Source of the DNA: Romboutsia lituseburensis
GTDB lineage: Bacteria; Bacillota; Clostridia; Peptostreptococcales; Peptostreptococcaceae
Reading direction: 5' to 3'
NCBI RefSeq assembly: GCF_024723825.1
Contig: NZ_JANQBQ010000002.1
Coordinates: 1 to 64,000, forward strand
DNA: 64,000 nt
The position numbers and the translations under genes were made by a program. Positions 44,267 through 53,969 of this stretch are shown here, piece by piece. A model generated the notes under the pieces. That model was given only the letters and a program-made list of their open reading frames with translations, had not been told where the DNA came from and ran no database searches. Position 1 is the stretch's first letter. Each line of letters starts with the position of its first letter.

Positions 44267-44578
44267 TCTCATTATCTACATCAAAAGTATTACTCCCAAT
44301 CCAGCTGTAAACTGTTAGGTATTTTTGTTACATTGATTTCTTTCATTAGCACAGAATTGTCCATTTCTCCTGATTTATAAAATTGAATTAACCTATCCAT
44401 TTAAACATTGAAAATGCCTATTGAGGTAAATCATATTGTTTATCTTTTAAATTTATGATAGCTTATACAAACAAAGATTTTATATAAAAATAAAAAAGTA
44501 TTAGAGACTAGATAATGATGTAGGTTAAGTAGGTACAAATATGATGTGTACTATATTATGTAAAAGGAGAGACTTAAA

Positions 44579-45139
44579 ATGTCTTTGAATAAAAAATTTT
44601 TAATCTATGGAGATGATTTAAACAAATCAAGTATCTTAAGAGAATTTGAAGAGATTCAAATAAAAACTATAAAAAAATATTTTGGAATAGAAAATTTAGA
44701 TGATTTAAATGAAGATAGATTATTATTAACTTTAGAAGAAATATCTATAGATATATTGGATTTAAATGAGAATTTATATTCAGATATGTCTTATATTTTT
44801 TACATTGATAAAAGTGAGTTAAATGAAGTTTTGAGTAAAATAAAAAAATACAATATAAACATATATGAATATATAGGACATGCACATCCATATTGCTGTA
44901 TAAATGGTATTGATTTTGATGGGTATTCCTATAAATTATTGGATGAAACCAATATATTATTTTATATAGAATGTAATAATGAAATTTTAAATGAAAAAAT
45001 AAAAAATAAATTAATTATGTCAGATGAAAAATATAAATACTTAAAGATATATAGCAAAAATATTAAATGGGATAATTTGCTTAAAGTATTTGAACATTGG
45101 ATTAATGATATCTTTGAGATTGATGATTGGGCTAATTAA
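44579..45139 (+). CDS. Hypothetical protein, possible immunity protein
   Basis: 186 residues, acidic, no membrane segment. YIGHAHPYCCINGIDFDGYSYKLLDETNILFYIECNN is the most distinctive stretch. Strong GGAGAG site. First of three unrelated small acidic genes on one strand with gaps of 90-130 bp. This is the arrangement of orphan immunity arrays kept after loss of toxin genes (inference). No family recognised. Confidence 0.55.
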   Translation: MSLNKKFLIYGDDLNKSSILREFEEIQIKTIKKYFGIENLDDLNEDRLLLTLEEISIDILDLNENLYSDMSYIFYIDKSELNEVLSKIKKYNINIYEYIGHAHPYCCINGIDFDGYSYKLLDETNILFYIECNNEILNEKIKNKLIMSDEKYKYLKIYSKNIKWDNLLKVFEHWINDIFEIDDWAN

Positions 45140-45228
45140 TTTATGATAATTAACATTTAGTAAATCATAATACGTCTAGGATACGTGGATGAAGTATAAA
45201 GCTTTAATTTAACGGAGGTTGATAGATA

Positions 45229-45624
45229 TTGAAATATATGAAAGTCATAGAAGATAATGATATAGGTGATAATGAAAGTTTTATATATTTTTTACATGAA
45301 GAATGGAACTTTAGAAAAGATAAATTTATAGAATTATGTGAATCTATAATTGAAATAACTAAATATGATTTAAGTCAAAGCAATATATCTGTAATTGATC
45401 GTCATATAGCAAGTAGAATCAGTCATATTCATGAGTACATACTAGGCATATTATTATGCGAAAGTCTTTTTTATGATATGAAATCTTTTCCAACTTATGA
45501 AGATAGACTAGAATACGTAGCGACTTTAAATAAGGTTGTAAGTTATTACTTTAAGGGTTTAATAATAAATGAATCTATAGAAGATCAATTAGATAAAAAC
45601 CTAAATACATTTAAATCTAAGTAA
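45229..45624 (+). CDS. Hypothetical acidic helical protein, possible immunity protein
   Basis: 131 residues starting at TTG 45229 behind GGAGG. Helical; FIYFLHEEWNFRKDKFIELCESIIEI and RISHIHEYILGILLCES. A W-containing N-terminal block followed by helices is seen in several toxin-immunity families, but I cannot name one. Confidence 0.5.
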   Translation: MKYMKVIEDNDIGDNESFIYFLHEEWNFRKDKFIELCESIIEITKYDLSQSNISVIDRHIASRISHIHEYILGILLCESLFYDMKSFPTYEDRLEYVATLNKVVSYYFKGLIINESIEDQLDKNLNTFKSK

Positions 45625-45755
45625 AGTTAAATTCAAAAATTCTAGTCCCTAAAGGTACATTTAAAAACATTTTTTTAAAGAAGATGTTTTTCTATTAAAT
45701 AACTAATATTCACGTTTAAGTGAAATTTAAAATATATTTTGTGAGGTGATTTTGT

Positions 45756-46124
45756 ATGGGAATGCATTTCAAGTTATCAGAGAGTATAGATAGCGGATTT
45801 GGAAAAGAAAGATTTGCTTATCTTGATGATTATATGGATGATTTAATTTATAAAAATAAAGAGATTTTTAATGGAGAAGTAGATATTTTTATTGAGTTGG
45901 ATCCTTATGGTGATAAGCTATTAACATTCGATGAAATTAAATTATTAATTGATGCATCTAAAGTAATAATCCAAAAAGATACATTGGATTATTTAGATTC
46001 TATTAATAAATTTGAAAATTGCGAAGTTGAAAAAGAAGAATTTATAGAATTTGCTAACACTATGATAAAAACATGTACATTTGCATTGGCTAACAATAAA
46101 AAAATTGTTAGTCAAGGAGATTAA
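45756..46124 (+). CDS. Hypothetical acidic protein, possible immunity protein
   Basis: 122 residues behind GAGGTG. IFIELDPYGDKLLTFDEIKLLID is distinctive and recurs, as far as I recall, in small proteins beside Rhs/LXG-type toxins. An acidic helical remainder follows. Own terminator downstream. Confidence 0.5.
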   Translation: MGMHFKLSESIDSGFGKERFAYLDDYMDDLIYKNKEIFNGEVDIFIELDPYGDKLLTFDEIKLLIDASKVIIQKDTLDYLDSINKFENCEVEKEEFIEFANTMIKTCTFALANNKKIVSQGD

Positions 46125-46130
46125 ACAAAG

Positions 46131-46164
46131 CTACACATCTAAATTAGGTGTGTAGTTTTTGTTT
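46131..46164 (+). terminator. Terminator of the 45756 gene
   Basis: CTACACATCT/AGGTGTGTAG stem with one G-T pair and a following TTTTTGTTT run. Confidence 0.8.
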
Positions 46165-46474
46165 AGTACGTTTTATGTTATATTCCTAAAGCACTTTTAG
46201 AAGTGCCCTAATTTGAATTAAGCAACTTTAATATAGAATGCACTTACAAAAGTTGATACTACTTACGCTAATAAACTTTAATGGATTTTTCATAAATCTA
46301 CTATGAAGGTCTATAATATTTATTTATATATTAACAATAATTATTTCAATATTAATTTTTTCAATATATTTTATATTAAAAATCAATATTTTAAATATAA
46401 ATATTAAAAATATCAAAGTTTTTAATGACATTTTTAAAGATATTTAATATACTAATATTAAAGGAAGTGATAAA

Positions 46475-46837
46475 GTGCATAAAGTTATAACTAAGTGTCC
46501 GGTTTGTACGGAAGAGATGAAGATTATGAAATTAAAATGCAATCATTGCAACACAATTATAGAGAATGAATTTTCAATTTCAAAATTTGATAGATTATCA
46601 AAAGACCAACTAAATTTTGTAGAAGTATTTTTAGCATGCAGAGGAAATATAAAAGACGTTGAAAAACAACTCGGCATATCTTACCCAACCGTAAGAGGTA
46701 AGCTTGATGAAATTAATAATGCATTAGGTCTAGTGATAAAAAAAGATACAACTAAAGAAAAAGAAAAAATAATGGATATGTTAGAAAATAAGGAAATAAG
46801 CTCTGAAGAGGCTGTTAATCTTTTAAAGAAATTATAA
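46475..46837 (+). CDS. DUF2089-family zinc-ribbon/HTH protein
   Basis: 120 residues from GTG 46475 (AAGGAAG). N-terminal zinc ribbon CPVC...CNHC. An HTH follows, SKDQLNFVEVFLACRGNIKDVEKQLGISYPTVRGKLDEINNALG, and a SHOCT-like tail MLENKEISSEEAVNLLKKL. DUF2089 proteins are probable regulators, often encoded with SHOCT-like proteins as here. First gene of a four-gene set ending at 47750. Confidence 0.88.
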   Translation: MHKVITKCPVCTEEMKIMKLKCNHCNTIIENEFSISKFDRLSKDQLNFVEVFLACRGNIKDVEKQLGISYPTVRGKLDEINNALGLVIKKDTTKEKEKIMDMLENKEISSEEAVNLLKKL

Positions 46838-46862
46838 ATTTAAATATAAAGGAGAGTTTAAG

Positions 46863-47264
46863 ATGGAAGATAAAAAGAGAATCTTAAAGATGGTTGAAGA
46901 GGGAAAAATAACTGCTGAGGAGGCCATCGGGTTATTAGATGTATTAGATACTAACAAAAAGTGTGAAGTTGTTGTTAAGGATGAAAAATTTGAAAATGAT
47001 GATTTCTTTGATATAAAAAATGATGGCAATAGAGGAAAAATGTTATTCGTAAGAGTAAAAAGCCAAGATGGAAGTACGGTTAAGATTAATATACCGTTAG
47101 AATTTATAAAAATAATGGGTGGAATAGGAAGTATGTACAGTGACCAACTAGAAAAACATAACATAGATATAGCAAAATTAATGGATGCAATAGATAATGG
47201 ATTTGTTGGAAGAATTGTAGAGGTAGAAGATGGAAAAGACAAAGTTATAGTAGAGATACAATAG
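46863..47264 (+). CDS. SHOCT-like (YvlB/LiaX N-terminal type) protein
   Basis: 133 residues. Starts KRILKMVEEGKITAEEAIGLLDVLD, a SHOCT-like helical hairpin as in YvlB and LiaX. A charged linker follows, and then a beta-rich segment FVRVKSQDGSTVKINIPLEFIKI. Ends 10 bases before the next start. In Firmicutes these proteins associate with envelope-stress control. GGAGAG ribosome site. Confidence 0.8.
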   Translation: MEDKKRILKMVEEGKITAEEAIGLLDVLDTNKKCEVVVKDEKFENDDFFDIKNDGNRGKMLFVRVKSQDGSTVKINIPLEFIKIMGGIGSMYSDQLEKHNIDIAKLMDAIDNGFVGRIVEVEDGKDKVIVEIQ

Positions 47265-47274
47265 GTGTTTGGAT

Positions 47275-47547
47275 ATGAAGATAACAGTAAAAAGCAAAGA
47301 GGATAAAGTTAATATAAATCTAATAGTACCTATTGGTGTCCTAACGACTTTACTTCGAGTATCTAAGCCATTTATAAAAATAGATTTTAGCAAACATCTT
47401 AAAAATAGTAATGCAGATTATATATTTGGATCTAATGATGTAGATGTAATTATTCAAGGTCTGAAATACCTAAATAAAGGACATAAGGGGCTACATCTAG
47501 TAGATATAGAGCAAGAAAATGGAGATATTGTAAAGATCAAGATTTAA
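47275..47547 (+). CDS. Small protein of the DUF2089/SHOCT operon
   Basis: About 90 residues from ATG 47275 (TTG 47269 is possible). KITVKSKEDKVNINLIVPIGVLTTLLRVSKPF and KGLHLVDIEQENGDIVKIKI echo the beta-rich IPLEFIK half of the preceding protein, so the two look like relatives. Function unknown. Confidence 0.65.
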   Translation: MKITVKSKEDKVNINLIVPIGVLTTLLRVSKPFIKIDFSKHLKNSNADYIFGSNDVDVIIQGLKYLNKGHKGLHLVDIEQENGDIVKIKI

Positions 47548-47642
47548 GATTAGAATTTTCAAATGATTTTCTAGTTCAGTTTAAATTGAGATTGAGGTAT
47601 TTAAGGATTATTATCTATTTAAATAAAGCAAGGGGGATAAAA

Positions 47643-47750
47643 ATGAATTCATATTATTTAACAATTCCATATTGGGTAATTGCAGTATTAGGAATTGCAG
47701 TAATTGGAACTGGTATATTTTTATATAATAAAAATATGCGTAATAAGTAA
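47643..47750 (+). CDS. 35-residue membrane peptide
   Basis: ATG 47643 behind AAGGGGG. One helix (PYWVIAVLGIAVIGTGIFLY) and a KNMRNK tail. Last member of the DUF2089 operon, 95 bases after the previous stop. Confidence 0.6.
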   Translation: MNSYYLTIPYWVIAVLGIAVIGTGIFLYNKNMRNK

Positions 47751-47833
47751 TTTATATATGTATATTTTAAAAATTTACTTACATCCTTTTCAGTATGTTT
47801 AAACAGTAAATTTTTAATAATATTCATGTAGAA

Positions 47834-47879
47834 AATTAAACTCGATTAAGTATTCTATTAAGCTTAATCGAGTTTAATT
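47834..47879. terminator. Bidirectional terminator
   Basis: 17-bp perfect stem AATTAAACTCGATTAAG with a 12-base loop between the DUF2089 operon and the convergent permease gene; A/T runs flank it. Confidence 0.9.
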
Positions 47880-47915
47880 AAAAAATATGTTTTTATAAAA
47901 TTCTAATTAATATAA

Positions 47916-49727
47916 TTACAGCTCATTTATCATCTCTGTTACAGATATGTTTCGAATTCGTTTTGATGGAGTATAAACCGCTGCAATAGCTGCAATGAAA
48001 ACAAATAGAATTATAATTAATAACGGTATAACAGGCACACTCCAAGTAGCGTAGTTAAAATGAGATGTAATAAGATTGTCATATAAAAGTTTACTAATCA
48101 ATAGACCAACTATACAGCCAACAACACAGCCAGATAAAGCATAGGTAAATGCTTCAGCAGCTATCATCTTTGTTATTTGATGTTCATCCATACCAATCGC
48201 ACGCATGGCTCCATACTGCTTTATTCTTGCAGATACACTCATAGAAATACTATTCATAATATTTAATACCGCAACTAAAGCAATAATTGCTAAAAATCCA
48301 TATATAAAGAATAAAAATGCCATATATGTGCTCGCAGTCTGTTGGTCACGTTGGTCACTAAATTTGTACTGTCCACCAACTACATTACGAATTGCTTTGA
48401 CATTCTCGTCCGTCACATTTTTTTTAGTTTGTATCATAACAAGTGAATAATCATTTACACCAGTCAGGTTCCTAAATGTTTCTCCAGAAGTAATGATAGT
48501 TATTTTTCCATTTGTATTGCCATCACTGCTGAATGGGTCAAATTTTAATAAACCTGCAATTTCAAGTTCCTTACTGCCTACTCGTATTTTATCACCAATC
48601 TCTAACGTACTTTCTTTATCCCATGTTGCAAGTACATATTTGCTATCCCCATATACCTTTGAAATATCACTACCTTTTTTAAGCTGTTTATCCTTCGTAA
48701 GGCAATCTAAATCAAATTCATCATAGGATATGATATCAATCGTATTTGACGGCGTATTAGATTTGTTTAATTCTGCTGGAATATCAAGATAGTTCCTACG
48801 ACCAAAAACCCGTTCTACACCTTCCATTTTACTAATCTTATAAAGTAGTTCATTCTTTATAGAATTTGAATTTTCATTGCTTAAAATGTTAATTTCAGAA
48901 GCATTGGATGACTGAGGCATAAGACAATTAACAAATTCTATCATGACAGAAAAACTCAAAAAAAGTATAATACTAAGCGCAAATGAACTTGTCATAAGTA
49001 TTAAAGTTTTCTTTGCTGATACTGCATGATGAATACCAAGGGCAGTTTCAATTTTTAAGAAACGTGTATTCACACCATAAGTCATATTTTTTGTATTTTG
49101 TGAATTACCTGATACTGCTGTTATAGAAGATACTTTAGCTGCGCGTTTAGCCGGAACACTTGCAGCAATGAGAACCGTAACAACACCAACAACAATTCCA
49201 CTAATAATACCAATTGGGCTGATTCCAAAAACGGGCATATCAGAAAACTCCTCAACGACGACAAAGCGTAATAGAGCGCATAACCCCCATGTGATTATAA
49301 CTCCAAGCATAACACCTATCGGTACTGCAGTTTTACACCAGTTAAGGGATTCCAATCTTACAAAACGGATAATTTGTTGTCTGCTCATTCCAATACATCG
49401 CATCATTCCAAAAAACTTTGTCCTTTGAGCAACAATACTGTTTATGCTGCTTGAAATCATAAGTACTCCTGAAATAAGTATCAGAGCAAACAGTACTACA
49501 GCAGTAGAATACAGTGTATGTGCCGTTTCATTACTGCTTAATCCTTGAAGTGCCATACTACCATGCTTATTCAATAATCTTATTTTCTCCATTCTAACGC
49601 CCATGTCTGCCATACTAAACACAGCCGTTACCAAAAATACAGCAAAAATTATACATAGAAGAGTCATACGATTCTGACGTCTGTGTACTTTGGCCGAAAT
49701 CGGAATTAGACTAAGATAGCTCTTCAT
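47916..49727 (-). CDS. FtsX-like ABC transporter permease (peptide-resistance module)
   Basis: About 603 residues from ATG 49727 (GGGAGG spaced 8). One N-terminal helix, a short loop, three helices with FFGMMRCIGMSRQQIIRFVRLESLNW, a large exterior domain (about 265-470), then three helices with YGAMRAIGMDEHQITKMIAAEAFTYALSG. Somewhat shorter than classical BceB permeases (about 650). Its start is 2 bases past the ATPase stop. Kinase and regulator genes lie upstream in the same direction. Less AT-rich than the flanks. Confidence 0.92.
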   Translation of the reverse strand: MKSYLSLIPISAKVHRRQNRMTLLCIIFAVFLVTAVFSMADMGVRMEKIRLLNKHGSMALQGLSSNETAHTLYSTAVVLFALILISGVLMISSSINSIVAQRTKFFGMMRCIGMSRQQIIRFVRLESLNWCKTAVPIGVMLGVIITWGLCALLRFVVVEEFSDMPVFGISPIGIISGIVVGVVTVLIAASVPAKRAAKVSSITAVSGNSQNTKNMTYGVNTRFLKIETALGIHHAVSAKKTLILMTSSFALSIILFLSFSVMIEFVNCLMPQSSNASEINILSNENSNSIKNELLYKISKMEGVERVFGRRNYLDIPAELNKSNTPSNTIDIISYDEFDLDCLTKDKQLKKGSDISKVYGDSKYVLATWDKESTLEIGDKIRVGSKELEIAGLLKFDPFSSDGNTNGKITIITSGETFRNLTGVNDYSLVMIQTKKNVTDENVKAIRNVVGGQYKFSDQRDQQTASTYMAFLFFIYGFLAIIALVAVLNIMNSISMSVSARIKQYGAMRAIGMDEHQITKMIAAEAFTYALSGCVVGCIVGLLISKLLYDNLITSHFNYATWSVPVIPLLIIILFVFIAAIAAVYTPSKRIRNISVTEMINEL

Positions 49728-49729
49728 TC

Positions 49730-50407
49730 TTAGCACCTCCCAAAATCAGTCAGTACACCGTCTGAAACTTGCAGTATTCTGTCTGCAGTCTGAGCTATAC
49801 TTCGGCTATGTGTAATCAGAATAATAGTCTGTTCATACTTTTTCGCTGCCTCTTTTAGTAATGCAATTACTTCACTGCTATTTTGCGTATCTAAATTACC
49901 TGTTGGCTCATCCGCAAGTATAATCGATGGTCGTGTAATTAAAGCGCGCCCTATTGCTACACGTTGCTGTTGACCACCAGATAATTGACTTGGTAAATGA
50001 TTGCGACGTTCTTTCAAATTAAGTACTGTAAGTAATTCTTCCAGATATTTTTTATCTGGTTTCTGGTAGTCAAGTAATACAGGAAATATAATATTTTGCT
50101 CAACTGTTAATTCTGGAATTAAATTAAAACTTTGAAAAATAAATCCAATGTTCCTACGACGAAATATTGTTAAGCTACTATCTTTCATTTCAAAAATATC
50201 ATTTCCATCAATAAACACCTTTCCAGAAGTAGGAGTATCAAGTCCACCTACCATATTCAAAAGTGTACTTTTGCCAGATCCTGATTCTCCGATGACTGCT
50301 ACAAACTCGCCTTTAGGGACGGAAAAATTGGCGTCTTTTAATGCATGTACGGCAGCCTCACCACTACCATATGTTTTAGAAATTGATTTAACTTCTAATA
50401 AATTCAT
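49730..50407 (-). CDS. ABC transporter ATPase (BceA/MacB type)
   Basis: 225 residues. Walker [19 protein letters not shown], signature [15 protein letters not shown], Walker [12 protein letters not shown], switch His ITHSRS, all intact. Partner of the FtsX permease just downstream. The layout regulator, kinase, ATPase, permease is that of Bce-type modules that sense and detoxify cell-wall-active peptides such as bacitracin or lantibiotics. Confidence 0.94.
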   Translation of the reverse strand: MNLLEVKSISKTYGSGEAAVHALKDANFSVPKGEFVAVIGESGSGKSTLLNMVGGLDTPTSGKVFIDGNDIFEMKDSSLTIFRRRNIGFIFQSFNLIPELTVEQNIIFPVLLDYQKPDKKYLEELLTVLNLKERRNHLPSQLSGGQQQRVAIGRALITRPSIILADEPTGNLDTQNSSEVIALLKEAAKKYEQTIILITHSRSIAQTADRILQVSDGVLTDFGRC

Positions 50408-50479
50408 AGTCTAAACACCTCTTTCTGTATTTATATAGAAAGATTATCATGTCAATCTTACTGTAAAATTACACTAAGC

Positions 50480-51517
50480 CTACAATTCTGTAGGAATTAA
50501 AAAATTGATTGTAAATGTTGTTCCAATACCTAATTCGCTGTCAACTTCTATTGTTCCGCTATGTGATTCTATAATAAGCTTTGCAAGGGGCAAGCCAAGT
50601 CCAATACCTTGTGTATCTTTAGAAAAACGGCTACGATAGAACCTTTTAAAAATATGATGTAAATCCTCTATATGAATACCGCTTCCGTTATCTTTTATAG
50701 TAATTTGAATAATAGAAGCGAATTGTTTCCATTCTATACAGATAGTATTTCCTTTTTTTGTATGGTCAAAGGCATTCTTAACAATGTTGCTAATTGCTTC
50801 AATTAACCAGTTACGGTCACATAATAAAGTGATAGTGTCATCTCCTGAAAAATTTAGTATCTTTCCTTCCTGCTCGTTACGATATGTAAAGTGTCTTTGA
50901 ATATAGCCCATCATTTCAGATATATTTTCTATAGATTTTTCTATTACAATTGTTCCTGCATCAAATTTTGTAATTTTTAAGAGATTTTGTACAAGTATTT
51001 CTATTCTATCAAGTTCCTGCTCTGAAAGATAAGTAAATTCCTTTATTACCGGTAAATCATTTACTTCGTCCTGCATAATACCGTTATATATGTTAAGATT
51101 CGTAAGTGGGGTTTTTAATTGGTGCGAAATATCGGATATGGTATCTTTTAAAAATTTTTTTGATTTCTCTTTGTTTTTAGCATTGGAGCTCAAAATAGAA
51201 ACTAAGGAATTTACTTCATGAAATAGTCTATATAGCTCACCCTCATCATTACATTCAATACGTGCATCTTGATTTCCAGAAATATATTCCCTAATTTGTG
51301 TTGTGGCATTTTCCATAATTTTATTTTGTTCCTTAAAGTACCAATACCCAATTGCCAATATAAAGATATCCGTACACAAAGAAAATAGAAGTATATATAA
51401 TGCTGCATTTTCTAATTTAAAACCTATGAAAACAACTGAAATAAGGGTAAACACTATTATGAATAACAGTACTAAGTAAAAAAGTAATTTAATTTTTCTA
51501 TTTGCTAATATTTTCAT
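50480..51517 (-). CDS. Sensor histidine kinase
   Basis: About 345 residues from ATG 51517 (TTGAGG upstream). Two membrane helices (about 11-32 and 39-61) with almost no exterior loop. A HAMP-like linker follows, then HisKA with H132 in DISHQLKTPLTNL. HATPase_c has N box NIVKNAFDHT, DNGSGI and QGIGLGLPLAK. Kinases with such short loops rely on their ABC transporter for stimulus perception (Bce paradigm). Eight bases after the regulator stop. Confidence 0.93.
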   Translation of the reverse strand: MKILANRKIKLLFYLVLLFIIVFTLISVVFIGFKLENAALYILLFSLCTDIFILAIGYWYFKEQNKIMENATTQIREYISGNQDARIECNDEGELYRLFHEVNSLVSILSSNAKNKEKSKKFLKDTISDISHQLKTPLTNLNIYNGIMQDEVNDLPVIKEFTYLSEQELDRIEILVQNLLKITKFDAGTIVIEKSIENISEMMGYIQRHFTYRNEQEGKILNFSGDDTITLLCDRNWLIEAISNIVKNAFDHTKKGNTICIEWKQFASIIQITIKDNGSGIHIEDLHHIFKRFYRSRFSKDTQGIGLGLPLAKLIIESHSGTIEVDSELGIGTTFTINFLIPTEL

Positions 51518-51525
51518 ATTGTACC

Positions 51526-52212
51526 TCAATTTATAGTCTTCCATTTATATCCCATGCCTCGAACCGTCACTATGTTTCGTGGTTGACCTGGGTTATCTTC
51601 AATTTTTGTACGCAGCCTACGTATATATACAGTAAGGGTATTGCCATCTATATAATTTTCGTTGCAGTCCCATAGTTTTCCTAAGATTTGTTCTGGTGAA
51701 AGAACATTATCTGGATTTTCCATAAACAGGCATAGTAATTTATACTCGCTTGCTGTTAAGTCAAGTTGTTCTCCTTTTTTATAGACTTCTCTTTTTAATA
51801 ATTCTACTTTTATATCATTAGAATTTAATTCGGTATCTAATTGATTAAAATTATCGCTTCTACGAAGCAATGCATTCATTCTCGATAAAAAAACTGCTAA
51901 CTTGAAAGGCTTTGTAATATAATCATCGCCTCCGATATCAAGTCCCATTATAATATCAGTTTCCTCATCAGCAGCAGTAAGAAACATAATCGGTACCTTT
52001 GATACTTTACGAATTTTTTTACATAAATCATATCCGGATCCATCTGGAAGTGATACATCTAAAATTACTAAATCATATTTTCCATTTATCCATAATGTTT
52101 CTGCTTCAATACTCGTACGAGCAATATCTATTTCATATCCTTGCTTTTTGATAGCAAAAGATAAACCATTTATTAAATTTAAATCATCTTCAACAAAGAA
52201 AATACGTTTCAT
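51526..52212 (-). CDS. OmpR-family response regulator
   Basis: 228 residues. Receiver with phosphoacceptor D52 (LVILDVSLPDGSGYDLC) and YITKPFK. A winged helix follows, ending TVRGMGYKWKTIN. First gene of the minus-strand order regulator, kinase, ATPase, permease. The short gap of about 160 bp to the divergent acetyltransferase should hold its promoter; no clear operator repeat was recognised there. Confidence 0.94.
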   Translation of the reverse strand: MKRIFFVEDDLNLINGLSFAIKKQGYEIDIARTSIEAETLWINGKYDLVILDVSLPDGSGYDLCKKIRKVSKVPIMFLTAADEETDIIMGLDIGGDDYITKPFKLAVFLSRMNALLRRSDNFNQLDTELNSNDIKVELLKREVYKKGEQLDLTASEYKLLCLFMENPDNVLSPEQILGKLWDCNENYIDGNTLTVYIRRLRTKIEDNPGQPRNIVTVRGMGYKWKTIN

Positions 52213-52374
52213 TTGCTTTCACCGCCCTTCAAAAATCTATACGATATTATTATATACAGTCAGTCAATTAAGTACAATAAACAAACTGTGGTCACTATAA
52301 TATTTCTGCTAACCTCTAAATAATAAGATATAATTAAAAATGTAATTACTAACTAAATAAAAGGAGCCTATCTT

Positions 52375-52887
52375 ATGAAAAACTATATTAATACTAACAT
52401 ACCTAATTTCAAAATTAGATTTGCAACAAAAGAAGATAATAACTTAATACTTACATTTATTAAAGAATTAGCAGATTATGAAAATCTATTAAGTGAAGTA
52501 GTTGCAACAGAAGAAATATTATATGAATCTTTATTTGTTAAAAAACAAGCTGAAGTAATAATAGGTGAATATAATAATGAACCAATTGGATTTGCGTTAT
52601 TCTTCCATAATTTTTCTACATTCTTAGGCAAAGCTAATTTATACTTAGAAGATTTATATGTAAGACCAAGTATGAGAGGTCTTGGCGCTGGAAAGGCATT
52701 ACTTTCAGCTTTAGGAAAAATAGCTATAGATAGAGACTGTGGCAGATTAGATTGGTGGTGTCTTGATTGGAATAAATCTTCTATAGAATTCTATAAAAAA
52801 ATGGGAGCAATTCCTATGGATGAATGGACTGTTTATAGAGTCGAGAATCAAGCTCTTATCGATTTAGCTAATGGCCTAAATGGGTAA
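52375..52887 (+). CDS. GNAT acetyltransferase, SSAT-like
   Basis: 170 residues. GNAT core with LYLEDLYVRPSMRGLGAGKALLSALGKIA (acetyl-CoA pyrophosphate loop RGLGAG), then RLDWWCLDWNKSSIEFYKKMGA. The FLGKANLYLEDLYV and WNKSSIEFY blocks are characteristic of the diamine/spermidine N-acetyltransferase (SAT1/2-like) group. Polyamine substrate is inferred. AAGGAG supports the ATG. Confidence 0.88.
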   Translation: MKNYINTNIPNFKIRFATKEDNNLILTFIKELADYENLLSEVVATEEILYESLFVKKQAEVIIGEYNNEPIGFALFFHNFSTFLGKANLYLEDLYVRPSMRGLGAGKALLSALGKIAIDRDCGRLDWWCLDWNKSSIEFYKKMGAIPMDEWTVYRVENQALIDLANGLNG

Positions 52888-52947
52888 ACGTTTTATTTTT
52901 GATATTAACTATATATCTAATATTCTTTAAATTTAAAGATATAAATA

Positions 52948-52982
52948 AAAATAAGGCTTAGTATCAGCCTTATTTTTTTCAT
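52948..52982. terminator. Terminator hairpin
   Basis: AAAATAAGGCT/AGCCTTATTTT with a 7-base loop and T run, between convergent acetyltransferase and HAD genes. Confidence 0.88.
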
Positions 52983-53014
52983 TCACTAAAATATTTTATG
53001 ACATCATAATTACT

Positions 53015-53659
53015 TTAATCTACAGAACTACAAGCTCTAGTAGTTACTAAATCACAAACTTCTTTTGGACTGCTAAAACTCAGTGTTGCTTCTGCACAAG
53101 AAACTCCTGAACTATTCCACGTTACTAACCCTGATATAATTCCTGCATTATTTGCACACTGTATGTCAGTTGGCATATCACCAATGTAAATACATGAATC
53201 TTTATCTACTCCTGTTAGTTCAATATATTTAAGTAATGGTTCTGGATTTGGCTTATGATTCTTTGTATCATCTTCCAAAACAATAGTCGTGAAAAATTCT
53301 TCTAAATTAAATGTCCCAAAGAATTTTTCGTACTCATTTTTGCTCCTCGATGATACAGCTCCTAAAGAACATCCTTTTTCTTTTAGATATCTAAGCATCT
53401 CCTTTGCCCCATCGAAAAAATCTGCTTTTGAAGAATACTTCTCATAATTTTCCTGCCATTTGTATGTATATTTCTTATCCACATTAGCATTCAATCGTTG
53501 CAGGCCTATATCTGTTGTAACGCCTAGTACCACTTTTACTTCATCTAATGTATATTCATGACCATATTCTTTTAATGTATCTTGCCATGTTTTTAATATA
53601 GCATGTTCAGTATCAATTAATGTTCCATCTAAATCAAATATATAATGTTTTAAATTCAT
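53015..53659 (-). CDS. HAD-superfamily hydrolase (PpaX/phosphoglycolate phosphatase-like)
   Basis: 214 residues. HAD motifs: FDLDGTLIDTEH (nucleophile Asp), AVSSRSKNEYEKFF (motif II, Ser), NHKPNPEPLLKYIE (motif III Lys) and YIGDMPTDIQCANNAG (motif IV). The cap is helical, as in subclass IA phosphatases such as PpaX, Gph or beta-phosphoglucomutase. Substrate unknown. It ends in a short serine-rich tail. Confidence 0.9.
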   Translation of the reverse strand: MNLKHYIFDLDGTLIDTEHAILKTWQDTLKEYGHEYTLDEVKVVLGVTTDIGLQRLNANVDKKYTYKWQENYEKYSSKADFFDGAKEMLRYLKEKGCSLGAVSSRSKNEYEKFFGTFNLEEFFTTIVLEDDTKNHKPNPEPLLKYIELTGVDKDSCIYIGDMPTDIQCANNAGIISGLVTWNSSGVSCAEATLSFSSPKEVCDLVTTRACSSVD

Positions 53660-53969
53660 ATCTATTCCCCCTATAAGTTTCCGTTTTCCAACTTATTTGT
53701 TATGTTAACTATAGCATAATTTTATTGTTTAATATAGCTGATATGGATATGTACTAACAAAAGTAAAACGATAATATGATTTATACCATTAGGTCTAACC
53801 ACATATACCATTAAGGCTTTCTAAATAACTATTCACGCATAGCTTATTTACAATTCATTTAAATATAATTAAACTGAAATTAATTTTATTTCTCAACATA
53901 TTAAAATTTTAAATAAAAATAAATATTAGACTAAAAATATAGTTTATTATTGGGAGGGAATCAGATTTT

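Noticed and set aside
44290-44400. 36-codon minus-strand frame (DRLIQFYKSGEMDNS...)
   Set aside because: No ribosome site in front of the ATG and no recognisable family; more likely chance or a remnant.
46832-47242. 136-codon minus-strand frame rich in Ser/Pro/Leu
   Set aside because: Antisense of the SHOCT-like gene; composition is that of a complement frame.
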